Shown in pieces: positions 48,025 to 57,060 of a stretch of 64,000 nt of DNA; positions within the stretch are counted from its first letter, which is position 1; each line of letters starts with the position of its first letter. The stretch lies in contig NZ_SNXU01000001.1 of the NCBI RefSeq assembly GCF_004362515.1, positions 992,001 to 1,056,000 on the forward strand. The letters run 5' to 3'. The stretch is from Actinokineospora alba (lineage in GTDB: Bacteria; Actinomycetota; Actinomycetes; Mycobacteriales; Pseudonocardiaceae). A model generated the notes under the pieces. That model was given only the letters and a program-made list of their open reading frames with translations, was not told where the DNA came from and did not search any database. The translations under genes were made by a program, and so were the position numbers.

Positions 48025-51000
48025 CTACTCCGGCGGGATCCACGCCACATGCATCAACGCCTGCCCAACCTTGCGGCTGACCAGCGTTCCACGACCCGGC
48101 GGCATCGCCGACGGCTTCACCGTGCCGAGCAGCGCGCCCTCGTCCTTGCTGCCGCTCATCACGATGCCGGGGCTCGCGATCTCGCGCAGCTTGCCGAGGA
48201 TCGGGTCGAACATCGCCCGGCTGGCACCACCGGAACGACGGGCGGCGATCACGTGCAGGCCGACGTCCTTGGCCTGCGGCAGGAACTCCGCGATCGGCTG
48301 CAGCGGGTTGTTGCCCTGCGGGGCCACGAGGTCGTAGTCGTCGACGATGACGAACAGCTCGGGGCCCTTCCACCACGACCGGTTCCGGAGCTGGTCCTGC
48401 GTGACATCCGGTCCCGGCAGCCGCTTGAGCATCGACCCGCGGACATCCTTGACCATGTCGCCGAGCTGGTTGGACGAGACCGCGTAGCCCAGCAGGTGGT
48501 TGGTGTCGATGAACCCCAGCATCGTGCGCCGGTAGTCCACCAGCAGGATGACCGCTTCCTGCGGGGTGTAGCGGTCCATGATGCCGCGCACGATCGTGCG
48601 GATCAGGTTCGTCTTGCCCGACTCGCCTTCGGCGAAGGCCATGAAGTGCGGCTCGGCGTCGAAGTCGAGGTACACCGGGGCCAGGTCGTTCTCGTCGATG
48701 CCGATCGGCACCAGCTTGGAGTCGCGGCGGGTGTCCTGGGTGAGCAGGTCCTCGTAGCTGATGACCTCGGGCAGCAGCCGCACCTTGGGTGCGCCGCGGC
48801 CACGCCAGGCTCCCTTGATCTTGGCGACCGCGTCCTGGACGCCGGTCGCGACGTCGTCGGCGTTGCTTGAGCCGTCGATGCGGGGCAGGCCGGTCAGGAA
48901 GTGCAGCTTGTCGCGGGAGAGGCCGCGGCCCGGTCGTCCGGCGGGGATGTTGACCGCCACTCGACGGTCCACATCGGACTCACTCGGGTCACCGAGGCGC
49001 AGTTCGAACCGGGTGCCGAGCAGGTCCTTGAGCGCGGGCCGGATCTCGGCCCACCGGTTGGCCGCCACGATGACGTGGATGCCGTAGGACAGACCCTGCG
49101 CGGCGAGGTTGACGACCTGCGACTCCAGCGACTCGAACTCCTGGCGGAAGTTGAGCCAGCCGTCGACGATCAGGAACACGTCACCGAACTGGTCTTCCGG
49201 GATCCCGCCCTGCCGCTTGCGGTTGCGGAAGTCGGTCATCGAGTCGATGCCCAGGTCGCGGAAGCGCTGCTCCCGCTCGCCGATCAGGCTGCTGACCTCG
49301 GCGACCATGCGGCGCGCCTTGTCCGGGTCGATACGACCGGCGACACCACCGACGTGCGGCAGCCCTTCGAGCGTGCCCATCGTGCCGCCACCGAGGTCGA
49401 GCACGTAGAACTGGACTTCCTCGGCGGTGTGCGTCAGCGCCATCGACATGATGAGCGTTCGCAGCATCATCGACTTGCCGGACTGCGGGCCGCCGGCGAT
49501 CGCCGCGTGGCCCGCCGCGCCGGAGAAGTCGGCCCAGAGCAGGTCGCGGCGCTGCTCGAACGGCTTGTCGATGATGCCCAGCGGAACCTGGAGCCTGCCG
49601 TTGCCGTAGAAGCCGACCGGCGACAGGCCGCGGTCCTCGGTGGGCTGCAGCGGCGGGAACAGCGTGTCGAGCGAGTTGGGCTCGTTGAGCGGGGGCAGCC
49701 ACACCTCGTGCGCGGGCGGGCCCTGCCCGACGAGCCTGCCGACGATGACGTCGAGTTCGCTGGCCTCGGTGCCGCCCTCGGGCTTCTTCTCCTCGACGAC
49801 CGGAACCAGCGGCTTCTCCGGCTCCTTGGGGATCTCGACGTAGTCGGGCACGAAGAGCTTCGCGCGCCGGTCGCCGGACACGGCGGCCGCGGGGCCCGCG
49901 ACCTGCATGCCCGCCGGGCGGTACGGCCCGGAGACGTAGGCGGCCTTGAACCGGACCATCGTGCTGGTGTCGAACTTCAGGTAGCCGGAGCCGGGGATCG
50001 ACGGGAGTTCGAACGCGTCCGGCACACCGATCGCGGCGCGCGACTCGGCGGCGGAGAACGTCTTGAGACCGATCCGGTAGGACAGGTGCGAGTCGAGGCC
50101 GCGCAGCTTGCCCTCTTCGAGCCGCTGCGAGGCGAGCAGCATGTGCATCTGCAGCGAGCGGCCCAGTCGACCGACGGCGACGAACAGGTCGATGAAGTCG
50201 GGCTTCGCGGCGAGGAGTTCGGAGAACTCGTCGACGACGATGAACAGCGCGGGCAGCGGGTCGAGGTCGGCGCCGTTCTCGCGGGCCTTCTCGTACTCCC
50301 ACACGTTCTTGAAGTTGCCGCCGTTCTTGAGCGCTTCCTGGCGGCGGTTCATCTCGCCCGCGAGGGCGTCCTTCATGCGGTCGACCAACGTCAGGTCGCC
50401 CTGCAGGTTGGTGATCGTCGCGGCGACGTGCGGCGCGTCGTCGAGGCCGAGGAAGGTCGCGCCGCCCTTGAAGTCGACGAGGATGAAGTTCAGCGTCGTC
50501 GACGAGTGCGTGGCCAGCATGCCGAGCACCAGGGTGCGGAGGAACTCGGACTTACCGGAACCGGTGGCGCCGATGCACAGGCCGTGCGGGCCCATGCCCT
50601 CCATGGCCGATTCTTTGATGTCGAGTTCGACGAACTGGCCGAACTCGCCGATGCCGAACGGCACCCGGTACCGGTCGCGGACCGGTCGCGGCCGCCACGC
50701 CTGCTGGACGTCGAACGTCATCGGGTCGCCCGGGATGCCGAGCAGTTCGAGCAGCGTCGGGTTGGCGTTCAACGGCTCGTCGTCGCCGGAGTCGGACGCG
50801 CCGACACCGAGCCGGTACGGCGAGAGCTTGCGGGCCAGCGCCTCGGCCTCGGCCACGCTGAGCGTGTCGGGGTTGGCGAACCACTCGACGCCGCTGGCGC
50901 TGCGCGCGCCGAGCCGCTCCTCTTCCACGACCAGGCGCAGACCACGCCGCGCGGTCAGGTTGCCGAGGCTGTCGGAGAGATCCATCAGCGTGACGCCGAC

Positions 51001-52017
51001 CAGCCCCTCCTCGAGGATGATCTGCTCTTCGCGGGTGACCTCGCCGTCGTCGATGACGATCACGATGTGCGGCTGGTCGGGCTGCGGCGGGGCGTTGCGG
51101 GTGAACCGCTGCCGGTCGCGCAGCTCCTCGTCGAGCCACTCCTCGATCTGGGCGAGCGACCCGGCCATCATCCGCAGCTGGCCGATGCCGTCGGCCATGG
51201 TCGGGTGCTGGGCGTGCGGCAGCCACTTCGCCCACTCCCACTCCTGCTTGGCCTTGCCCGCGGTGACGACCGCGACGAGCACGTCCTCAGGGGTGTGGAA
51301 GGTGACCAGCTGGGCGATCAGCGCCCGGGCCAGGCCACGGGTCAGCTCGCGGTCGCCGGTCAGGCCGACGGCGGCGAAGCCGCGGATGGCGACCTGGATG
51401 GGCAGCTCGGGGACGATCGAGTGCGCGCGCACGAACCGGCGCAGCGCGAGCGTGGCGATCGGCTCCAGTTCGTCGACCGGGCCGGTCTGCGGCGGCACGA
51501 GCCGGGTGGCCAGCCGCTGCGAGCCGCGGCCCGCGCGCAGGTGGCAGAAGTCTGGGTCGGCCTGGCGGCGCTCCCACATCCGCCTGCTGGTCGCGATCGA
51601 CCACAGGGCCTGCGGGTCCGGGTGGGTCCACTCCAGGGAGGCGCGCTGGTCGAGCGAGGCCTCACGGGCCCGGTCGCGCATCTGGCCGAGGTAGCGCAGG
51701 TAGTCCTTGCGGTCCTCGTTCATCTCGGCCTTCTTCTGGCCGCCGCCCTTGCCACCCATGCCGCCGGCCATCATGCCCACCGTCGACATCACCATCATGC
51801 CGCCGAACATCAACGAGGTGGGATTCCTCCCGCCCGTCGTGAACATGAAGACCATCATCCCGACGGAGGCCAGGATCATGACCGCGGGCAGCATCTTCAT
51901 CACGATGCTGCCGGGAATGACCCTGGGCACCTCGGGTGGCGGCTCCAGGTGAACCTCACCGCCCGGCTGGCGGGGCGCGGCAAGGCGGGGCGAACGCTTG
52001 AACTGCAGCGTGCTCAC
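48025..52017 (-). CDS. eccC: Type VII secretion ATPase EccC (fused, three ATPase domains)
   Basis: 1330 residues: N-terminal basic leader, two membrane helices (MLPAVMILASVGMMVFMFTT, MFGGMMVMSTVGMMAGG), then FtsK/SpoIIIE domains with GATGSGKSEF (about 482), GGPQSGKSMM (about 841) and GESGKTNL (about 1125). A VVDEFSELLAA Walker B follows in the first. The fused EccCa-EccCb form is that of ESX-4. It recognises YxxxD/E-tagged WXG substrates and powers export. It is divergent from eccD. Confidence 0.96.
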   Translation of the reverse strand: MSTLQFKRSPRLAAPRQPGGEVHLEPPPEVPRVIPGSIVMKMLPAVMILASVGMMVFMFTTGGRNPTSLMFGGMMVMSTVGMMAGGMGGKGGGQKKAEMNEDRKDYLRYLGQMRDRAREASLDQRASLEWTHPDPQALWSIATSRRMWERRQADPDFCHLRAGRGSQRLATRLVPPQTGPVDELEPIATLALRRFVRAHSIVPELPIQVAIRGFAAVGLTGDRELTRGLARALIAQLVTFHTPEDVLVAVVTAGKAKQEWEWAKWLPHAQHPTMADGIGQLRMMAGSLAQIEEWLDEELRDRQRFTRNAPPQPDQPHIVIVIDDGEVTREEQIILEEGLVGVTLMDLSDSLGNLTARRGLRLVVEEERLGARSASGVEWFANPDTLSVAEAEALARKLSPYRLGVGASDSGDDEPLNANPTLLELLGIPGDPMTFDVQQAWRPRPVRDRYRVPFGIGEFGQFVELDIKESAMEGMGPHGLCIGATGSGKSEFLRTLVLGMLATHSSTTLNFILVDFKGGATFLGLDDAPHVAATITNLQGDLTLVDRMKDALAGEMNRRQEALKNGGNFKNVWEYEKARENGADLDPLPALFIVVDEFSELLAAKPDFIDLFVAVGRLGRSLQMHMLLASQRLEEGKLRGLDSHLSYRIGLKTFSAAESRAAIGVPDAFELPSIPGSGYLKFDTSTMVRFKAAYVSGPYRPAGMQVAGPAAAVSGDRRAKLFVPDYVEIPKEPEKPLVPVVEEKKPEGGTEASELDVIVGRLVGQGPPAHEVWLPPLNEPNSLDTLFPPLQPTEDRGLSPVGFYGNGRLQVPLGIIDKPFEQRRDLLWADFSGAAGHAAIAGGPQSGKSMMLRTLIMSMALTHTAEEVQFYVLDLGGGTMGTLEGLPHVGGVAGRIDPDKARRMVAEVSSLIGEREQRFRDLGIDSMTDFRNRKRQGGIPEDQFGDVFLIVDGWLNFRQEFESLESQVVNLAAQGLSYGIHVIVAANRWAEIRPALKDLLGTRFELRLGDPSESDVDRRVAVNIPAGRPGRGLSRDKLHFLTGLPRIDGSSNADDVATGVQDAVAKIKGAWRGRGAPKVRLLPEVISYEDLLTQDTRRDSKLVPIGIDENDLAPVYLDFDAEPHFMAFAEGESGKTNLIRTIVRGIMDRYTPQEAVILLVDYRRTMLGFIDTNHLLGYAVSSNQLGDMVKDVRGSMLKRLPGPDVTQDQLRNRSWWKGPELFVIVDDYDLVAPQGNNPLQPIAEFLPQAKDVGLHVIAARRSGGASRAMFDPILGKLREIASPGIVMSGSKDEGALLGTVKPSAMPPGRGTLVSRKVGQALMHVAWIPPE

Positions 52018-52059
52018 CGGTCGGACACCTCTTTTATCTCGACAGCTGCTGGGGAGAAC

Positions 52060-52365
52060 CTACCGAACCGCAAGGTCACCGGCGGCCGGATCGGTCGATT
52101 GCCGTGCCTTGCCCAGGTTGAGCGTGACTAAAAGGGCCACCAGGGCCGCGCCGCCGAGGCCGACCCGGCCGACCTTCGTCCCGCCCATGGGAGTCCAGTT
52201 CTGCGCCACCGTCGCGGCGAGGAGGACCAGGCCGGGGACCACAGCGGCGGGATGCCTGCCCGCCTCGGTGAACGAGAACACGGCCATCCCGAGCGCGCCC
52301 AGACACATCAGGACGGAAAGCAACCGCAAAGCACTGCTTCCAGGCACGACTGAACCGTCGCCCAT
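52060..52365 (-). CDS. Small membrane protein upstream of eccC
   Basis: 101 residues with three hydrophobic segments (LRLLSVLMCLGALGMAVFSF, AVVPGLVLLAATVA, VGLGGAALVALLVTL). It lies 42 bp upstream of eccC on the same strand and probably is co-transcribed. Not recognised; maybe an ESX accessory. Confidence 0.65.
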   Translation of the reverse strand: MGDGSVVPGSSALRLLSVLMCLGALGMAVFSFTEAGRHPAAVVPGLVLLAATVAQNWTPMGGTKVGRVGLGGAALVALLVTLNLGKARQSTDPAAGDLAVR

Positions 52366-52501
52366 CGAAGATCATCCCCCAACTCGACACGCTTTCTCGG
52401 AACCGCCGTACTCGCCGATCCCGGTGCGGCCATACTAGGGGCGGTCCCGGCACGGCCGGGACCCTTCGCGCATACCTGTGGATAACTCAAAGGGGGCAGG
52501 C

Positions 52502-53893
52502 GTGGCAACCGGGACGACCGTGTTCAGCCGGGTGACGGTGGTGGCGCCCAGAACACGCATCGACGTGGCGCTGCCGGCGGACGTGTCCGTCGCGGACCTG
52601 CTGCCCATGTTGTTGGAGATGGCCAAGGAGGCCACTCCCGACGGCGGCGCGCGCCACGGCGGCTGGTGTCTGGCCAAGCTCGGCGACAACCCGCTCGACC
52701 CGAGCCGCACGCTCGGCTCCCTCGGGATCGTCGACGGCGACATGCTGCAGCTGCGCAAGCGGGCCGAGAACCCGCCGCCCGCGCTCTACGACGACGTCGT
52801 CGACGCGATCGCGGAGTCCACGCCGGACAGTTACCGGCCGTGGACCAAGGAGACCGCCAACCGGATCGGGCACATCGCGGGCTCGCTCGCGCTGATCGCC
52901 GGTGCGCTGGCGGTGTTCATGGCGGGCCCGATGTGGGGCGGCGGCAACATCGGCCCGGCGATCACCGCCGGTGTGGCCGCGGTCGTCGCGGTCGCGCTCG
53001 GCGCGACCATCGCGCGGGCGTACCAGGCGCAGTCGACCGGCGTGCTGATCGCGGCGGCCGGCGGGCTGCCGATGGCGTTCGCCTGCGGCCTGTCGATCGT
53101 GCCGGGCGTGCCCGGCCGGGCGAGTCTGCTGCTCGCCTGCACCCTGGTGCTGATCGTCGCGTCGGCCTCGATCATGCTGATCGGGGCGGGCATCACGACG
53201 TTCGTCGCCGCGGGCAGCGCGGCCACGCTCGGCGTCGTCGCGTTCGGTGTGGCGACCCTGATCGCGCACCCGGCGCACGGCATCGCCGCGGGCACGGTCG
53301 CGGTCGCGCTCGGCGCGCTGTCGGTGCTGCCGCGGCTGACGATCCAGCTCGCCCGACTGCCGCTGCCCAACGTTCCGGGCAGTGCCGAGGACCTCAAGGA
53401 AGACACCGGGTTCCCCGACTACCGCTCGATCGAGCGGCGCGCGGGCCTGGCGCACGAGTACATGACCGGCATGATCATCGGCTGCGGTCTCGCCGCGGCC
53501 ATCGGCGCCATCGTGGCGGCCGCTTCTCCGGGCATCTGGGGTGTGATCCTCGGCGTCGTGGCGACCGCGGTGCTGCTGCTGCGTGCCCGCACGTACGCCA
53601 ACGGCAGCCAGGCGGTGGCACTGCTCGCGTCGGGCTTGATCAGCGCGTCGGGCATCCTGCTGGGCTGGCTGATGACCGCCGACCCGTTCTCCCGCCTGCT
53701 GTGGGTGTTCGGCGTCCTGGTGCTCCTCGGCGCCACGGCGCTGGTGCTCGGCGTGATCTTCCCGAACCAGCGCTTCTCGCCGCCGCTGCGGCGCACCGTC
53801 GAGATCGTCGAGGCCATCTGCATCGCGTCGGTGCTGCCCATCGCCCTGGCCGTGATGGACCTGTACAGCACGCTGCGCCACATCTCGATCTAG
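52502..53893 (+). CDS. eccD: Type VII secretion integral membrane protein EccD
   Basis: 463 residues. An N-terminal ubiquitin-like domain (RVTVVAPRTRIDVALPADVS, PLDPSRTLGSLGIVDGDML) is followed by about eleven membrane helices. EccD forms the membrane vestibule of the T7SS pore. GTG 52502 with AAGGGGG upstream sets the start. It is followed by mycP eight bases later. Confidence 0.93.
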   Translation: MATGTTVFSRVTVVAPRTRIDVALPADVSVADLLPMLLEMAKEATPDGGARHGGWCLAKLGDNPLDPSRTLGSLGIVDGDMLQLRKRAENPPPALYDDVVDAIAESTPDSYRPWTKETANRIGHIAGSLALIAGALAVFMAGPMWGGGNIGPAITAGVAAVVAVALGATIARAYQAQSTGVLIAAAGGLPMAFACGLSIVPGVPGRASLLLACTLVLIVASASIMLIGAGITTFVAAGSAATLGVVAFGVATLIAHPAHGIAAGTVAVALGALSVLPRLTIQLARLPLPNVPGSAEDLKEDTGFPDYRSIERRAGLAHEYMTGMIIGCGLAAAIGAIVAAASPGIWGVILGVVATAVLLLRARTYANGSQAVALLASGLISASGILLGWLMTADPFSRLLWVFGVLVLLGATALVLGVIFPNQRFSPPLRRTVEIVEAICIASVLPIALAVMDLYSTLRHISI

Positions 53894-53901
53894 GGGAAAG
53901 C

Positions 53902-55323
53902 ATGCGAGTGGGAAAGAAGCGGGGCACAGCCGCGCTCACGGCCGCCTTGCTGGTGACCGTGGTCGCGGCCCCCGGTGCGGCGGCGCAGCAGGAAAACCAA
54001 GAGCCGACGTCGATGGCGACCCCACCGCCGCTGGAGCCGGGCTGGCCCGTTCCCCGGGGTATCGCGCCCGACACGAACTACGAGATCAAGACCCAGTGCA
54101 TCTCCTCGCTCGACAAGGGCGTCGACCTCAAGAACAAGCCGTGGGGCCAGCAGCAGCTGCGGTTCGACGAGCTGCACAAGTTCTCCACGGGCAAGGACGT
54201 GCTGGTCGGCGTCATCGACACGGGGGTGAAGGCGCACCCGTTCTTCCAGGACCGGATCAAGGGCGGCGGCGACCTCGTCAAGGGCGGCGACGGCCTCGAG
54301 GACTGCGACGGGCACGGCACGGAGGTCGCGGGCATCATCGCGGCCAAACCGCCGGTGGAGAAGGGCATCGGATTCAAGGGAATCGCCCCGGATGCCCGGA
54401 TCCTCTCCATCCGACAGTCGAGTACGAACTACCAGGGCAGGCGGGCGGGTGAGCAGCAGGATCACGGCGCCGGGTCGATCGACTCCCTCGCCCAAGCTGT
54501 TGTGCACGCGACCGACCAAGGTGTCCGGGTCCTGAACATGTCGGTGGACAGTTGCCGACCTGTTTCGCAAGGGGGGATCAAGCAGGCGGAGAAGAACCTT
54601 CAGGCCGCCCTGCGATATGCCTTCGAGAAGGACGTCGTGCTGGTCGCCTCGGCAGGCAACTCCGGTGAGAACTTGTGCCCGGACGCGAGGAACGGGGACG
54701 ACCCGAACAACCCGACCCATCTGGTGACGCCGCCGTGGTTCTCCGAGTACGTCCTCTCGGTCGCCGCGACGGACCGCAATGGCGACCCGGCCAAGTTCTC
54801 GGTGCAGGGCCCCTGGGTGTCGGTGGCCGCGCCTGGAACGGAGATCATCTCGCTCGACCCCGCCTTGGGCAGCGACGGACTGGCCAACCTTCAGGTCCTC
54901 AAGGACGGCAAAACGGCCCCGATCCAGGGCACCAGCTTCGCCGCGCCCTACGTGGCCGGGCTGGCGGCGCTGATCCGCGACCGCCACAAGCACCTGACGG
55001 CCAAGCAGGTGATGGACCGGATCAAGATCACGGCGTCGCATCCGGCGGCGCCGGGCGGACGGGACAACCTCGTCGGACACGGCGTGATCAACCCGATCGG
55101 CGCGCTGACCGCGACCATCCCCAGCGAGCACGGCATCGCGGCCGACTCGAAGCTGGACATGAAGCTCGACCTGCCGCCCGCCGTGGAGACGAACTGGCTG
55201 CCGATGCGGGTGGCGGTGATCGGGTCGAGCGCGGGCGTGGTGGCCTTGCTGCTGACCCTGTTCATCGTGCGCACCGTGCGCCGCAACAACGGCGACACAG
55301 CCGAGCCACGCGGTTCGGCGTAG
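53902..55323 (+). CDS. mycP: Mycosin (MycP) subtilisin-like protease
   Basis: 473 residues: signal peptide (TAALTAALLVTVVAAPGAAA), catalytic triad D106 (GVIDTGV), H138 (DGHGTEVAG) and S345 (GTSFAAP), a C-terminal membrane anchor (VAVIGSSAGVVALLLTLFIV) and a basic tail. Mycosins sit on top of the ESX complex and stabilise it. The ATG has AGGGG upstream; eccD-mycP is an operon. Confidence 0.94.
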   Translation: MRVGKKRGTAALTAALLVTVVAAPGAAAQQENQEPTSMATPPPLEPGWPVPRGIAPDTNYEIKTQCISSLDKGVDLKNKPWGQQQLRFDELHKFSTGKDVLVGVIDTGVKAHPFFQDRIKGGGDLVKGGDGLEDCDGHGTEVAGIIAAKPPVEKGIGFKGIAPDARILSIRQSSTNYQGRRAGEQQDHGAGSIDSLAQAVVHATDQGVRVLNMSVDSCRPVSQGGIKQAEKNLQAALRYAFEKDVVLVASAGNSGENLCPDARNGDDPNNPTHLVTPPWFSEYVLSVAATDRNGDPAKFSVQGPWVSVAAPGTEIISLDPALGSDGLANLQVLKDGKTAPIQGTSFAAPYVAGLAALIRDRHKHLTAKQVMDRIKITASHPAAPGGRDNLVGHGVINPIGALTATIPSEHGIAADSKLDMKLDLPPAVETNWLPMRVAVIGSSAGVVALLLTLFIVRTVRRNNGDTAEPRGSA

Positions 55324-55337
55324 GGCTGACACCTGCA

Positions 55338-55374
55338 CGCGGCCCCGCCGTCGTCTTCCGACAGCGGGGCCGCG
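55338..55374. terminator. Bidirectional terminator after mycP
   Basis: CGCGGCCCCGC (55338-55348) and GCGGGGCCGCG (55364-55374) form an 11-bp stem between convergent genes. Confidence 0.75.
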
Positions 55375-55387
55375 TGGGTTCAGATCT

Positions 55388-56665
55388 TTAATCCTCGCCG
55401 ATTACCGACGGGGAAGTCTTGGTGGGCTTGCCGAAGATGTCGACCGGGTCGGCCATCACGCGGTTGCGGGTCTTGTGTTCGGAGTCGCCGCCCTGCTGGC
55501 CGCCGCCCATTCCGCCCATCATCGGCATGCCGCCCATCATGCCGCCGCCCGTTCGGCCGTCACCGCCGCCGGCCGCGTTCGCCGCCGCGGCGGGCGGCAT
55601 GCCTGTCGCGGGGGCGGGAAGGGCCTCTCCCGCCATGACATGGCCGCCTGGCTGTGGAGTGGGGGGATTCGCGGCGCCACCGCCGCCGCCACCGCCGCTG
55701 ATCGCAGCGCCACCACCACCGCCGCCGCCGCCGGAACCGCCGCCGCCCTTGATCGCATCCACCTGCTCGGGGGCGGGTTCCTCGGCCGCGCCGACCTTCG
55801 CCGGGATGGCAGGCAGTTCCTGGCTGAACGCCCAGTTGTCGACGGGCATCGGGTGCGCCATGGTGATCTTGTCGAAGACCTCGGAGCCGTCGATCCCCTC
55901 GCACAGCCGCACCAGCGCCTCAAGGACCTGGCGAACCGACTCGAAGAGCTCCTTGGTGGGCCGCTTCATGTGGTCGAGGTAGAGCCGGGTCCGGTCCTCG
56001 CCCTGCAGCGGCATCGCCATGGCCGACGACGCCGTGTCGGCCGCGTCGGCGAGCAGGCCCGCCATGTCCGTGACGATCTCGCGCAGGGCGTCGGCCGTGT
56101 CGTCGAGCACCTCGGACATCGCGACCATCGCGTCGGACATGTCGTGGCCCGCGAGGCCGATGCCGTTCATGTAGTCAATGAAGGAGTCCGCGTCGGCGCC
56201 CTCCCAGGCGGCGTCGAGCCCGCCCAGGGGTTTGGTGAGGTTGTCGGCGACCTTGTCCGCCCGGAGGCCGACCGTGCGCCAGCGCACCGCCTCGTCGTGC
56301 ATGTCGCTCCAGCGGCCGACGACCGGGGCGAAGTACTCCTCGACCGGGTCGGGCACGCCGAGTTCGCCGCAGAGCCTGCTCAGGTAGTCGAGGTAGCCGC
56401 TGACGTCGGCCTCGACGTCGGCGCCGTTCGGGCCGCCGCGCTCGGGACCGGCCGGGGCCGCGAAGTGGTCCGACTCGACCACCGGCCTGCCGGGCCGGTC
56501 CTGGTCGAACCGCTCGACCACCGGCCGCTCCGTGCCGAACCGCTCGACGCCGGACCGCTCCGCCACCAGCCGGTCGGCGACCGGCCGCCCGTCGGCGAAC
56601 CCGTCCTGGTCGACTCGTTCCGCGACGACCCGCTCCGGTCGTTCGGCCGCGCTGCGCTTGTCCAT
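55388..56665 (-). CDS. T7SS-associated WXG-like protein with Gly/Met-rich tail
   Basis: 425 residues. The first 70 are a degenerate repeat of the type ERPVVERFDQD / ERVDQDGFADGRPV. Residues 90-280 are helical with WEGADADSF as the WxG-like turn. Then Gly-rich sequence leads to MMGGMGGGQQGGDSEHKTRN and the terminus VDIFGKPTKTSPSVIGED. The tail recalls many Pseudonocardiales PPE/WXG proteins and is related to those at 33180 and 35552. Likely an ESX-4 substrate. Confidence 0.72.
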   Translation of the reverse strand: MDKRSAAERPERVVAERVDQDGFADGRPVADRLVAERSGVERFGTERPVVERFDQDRPGRPVVESDHFAAPAGPERGGPNGADVEADVSGYLDYLSRLCGELGVPDPVEEYFAPVVGRWSDMHDEAVRWRTVGLRADKVADNLTKPLGGLDAAWEGADADSFIDYMNGIGLAGHDMSDAMVAMSEVLDDTADALREIVTDMAGLLADAADTASSAMAMPLQGEDRTRLYLDHMKRPTKELFESVRQVLEALVRLCEGIDGSEVFDKITMAHPMPVDNWAFSQELPAIPAKVGAAEEPAPEQVDAIKGGGGSGGGGGGGGAAISGGGGGGGAANPPTPQPGGHVMAGEALPAPATGMPPAAAANAAGGGDGRTGGGMMGGMPMMGGMGGGQQGGDSEHKTRNRVMADPVDIFGKPTKTSPSVIGED

Positions 56666-56674
56666 CGGAGCCCC

Positions 56675-56989
56675 TTACGCCTGGCCGCTGCGGTTGATCT
56701 CGCGCACGCTGTCGCCCTCGGAGACGGCGTACCGCTCGGCGACCTGGCCGAGGCTGTCCGCCGCGGACTCCAACGCCTCCACGGCCCGCGTGAGCTGACC
56801 GCGCAGCACCTCCGCGGCGCGACCGTACGACTCGGCGATGCGCACCGTCCGGCCCAGCGACCCGAAGGCCTCCGCGGTCAGCGGCGCGGTGTTGAGCACG
56901 TCGGCTCCCGCGCCGAGCGCTTCCGCGTTCTCGGCGACCTTCTTCGCGTAACCACTGACCCAGTCGGGATCGACCTTGATGGCAGTCAT
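56675..56989 (-). CDS. EspC/DUF2580-like ESX secretion-associated protein
   Basis: 104 residues: IKVDPDWVSGYAKKVAENAE and AAEVLRGQLTRAVEALESAA are long helices, as in EspC. It starts nine bases upstream of the 55388-56665 gene on the same strand and is probably its secretion partner. Confidence 0.72.
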   Translation of the reverse strand: MTAIKVDPDWVSGYAKKVAENAEALGAGADVLNTAPLTAEAFGSLGRTVRIAESYGRAAEVLRGQLTRAVEALESAADSLGQVAERYAVSEGDSVREINRSGQA

Positions 56990-57060
56990 CGACTACCGAC
57001 CTCCTCGCACGCCCTTGTCACGTTCTGACGGTAATGCGCGCGAGCCGGTTCCCGAAGTGC

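Noticed and set aside
48901..52131. 1076-codon + strand frame opposite eccC
   Set aside because: Shadow of eccC; no domain, composition typical of an antisense frame.
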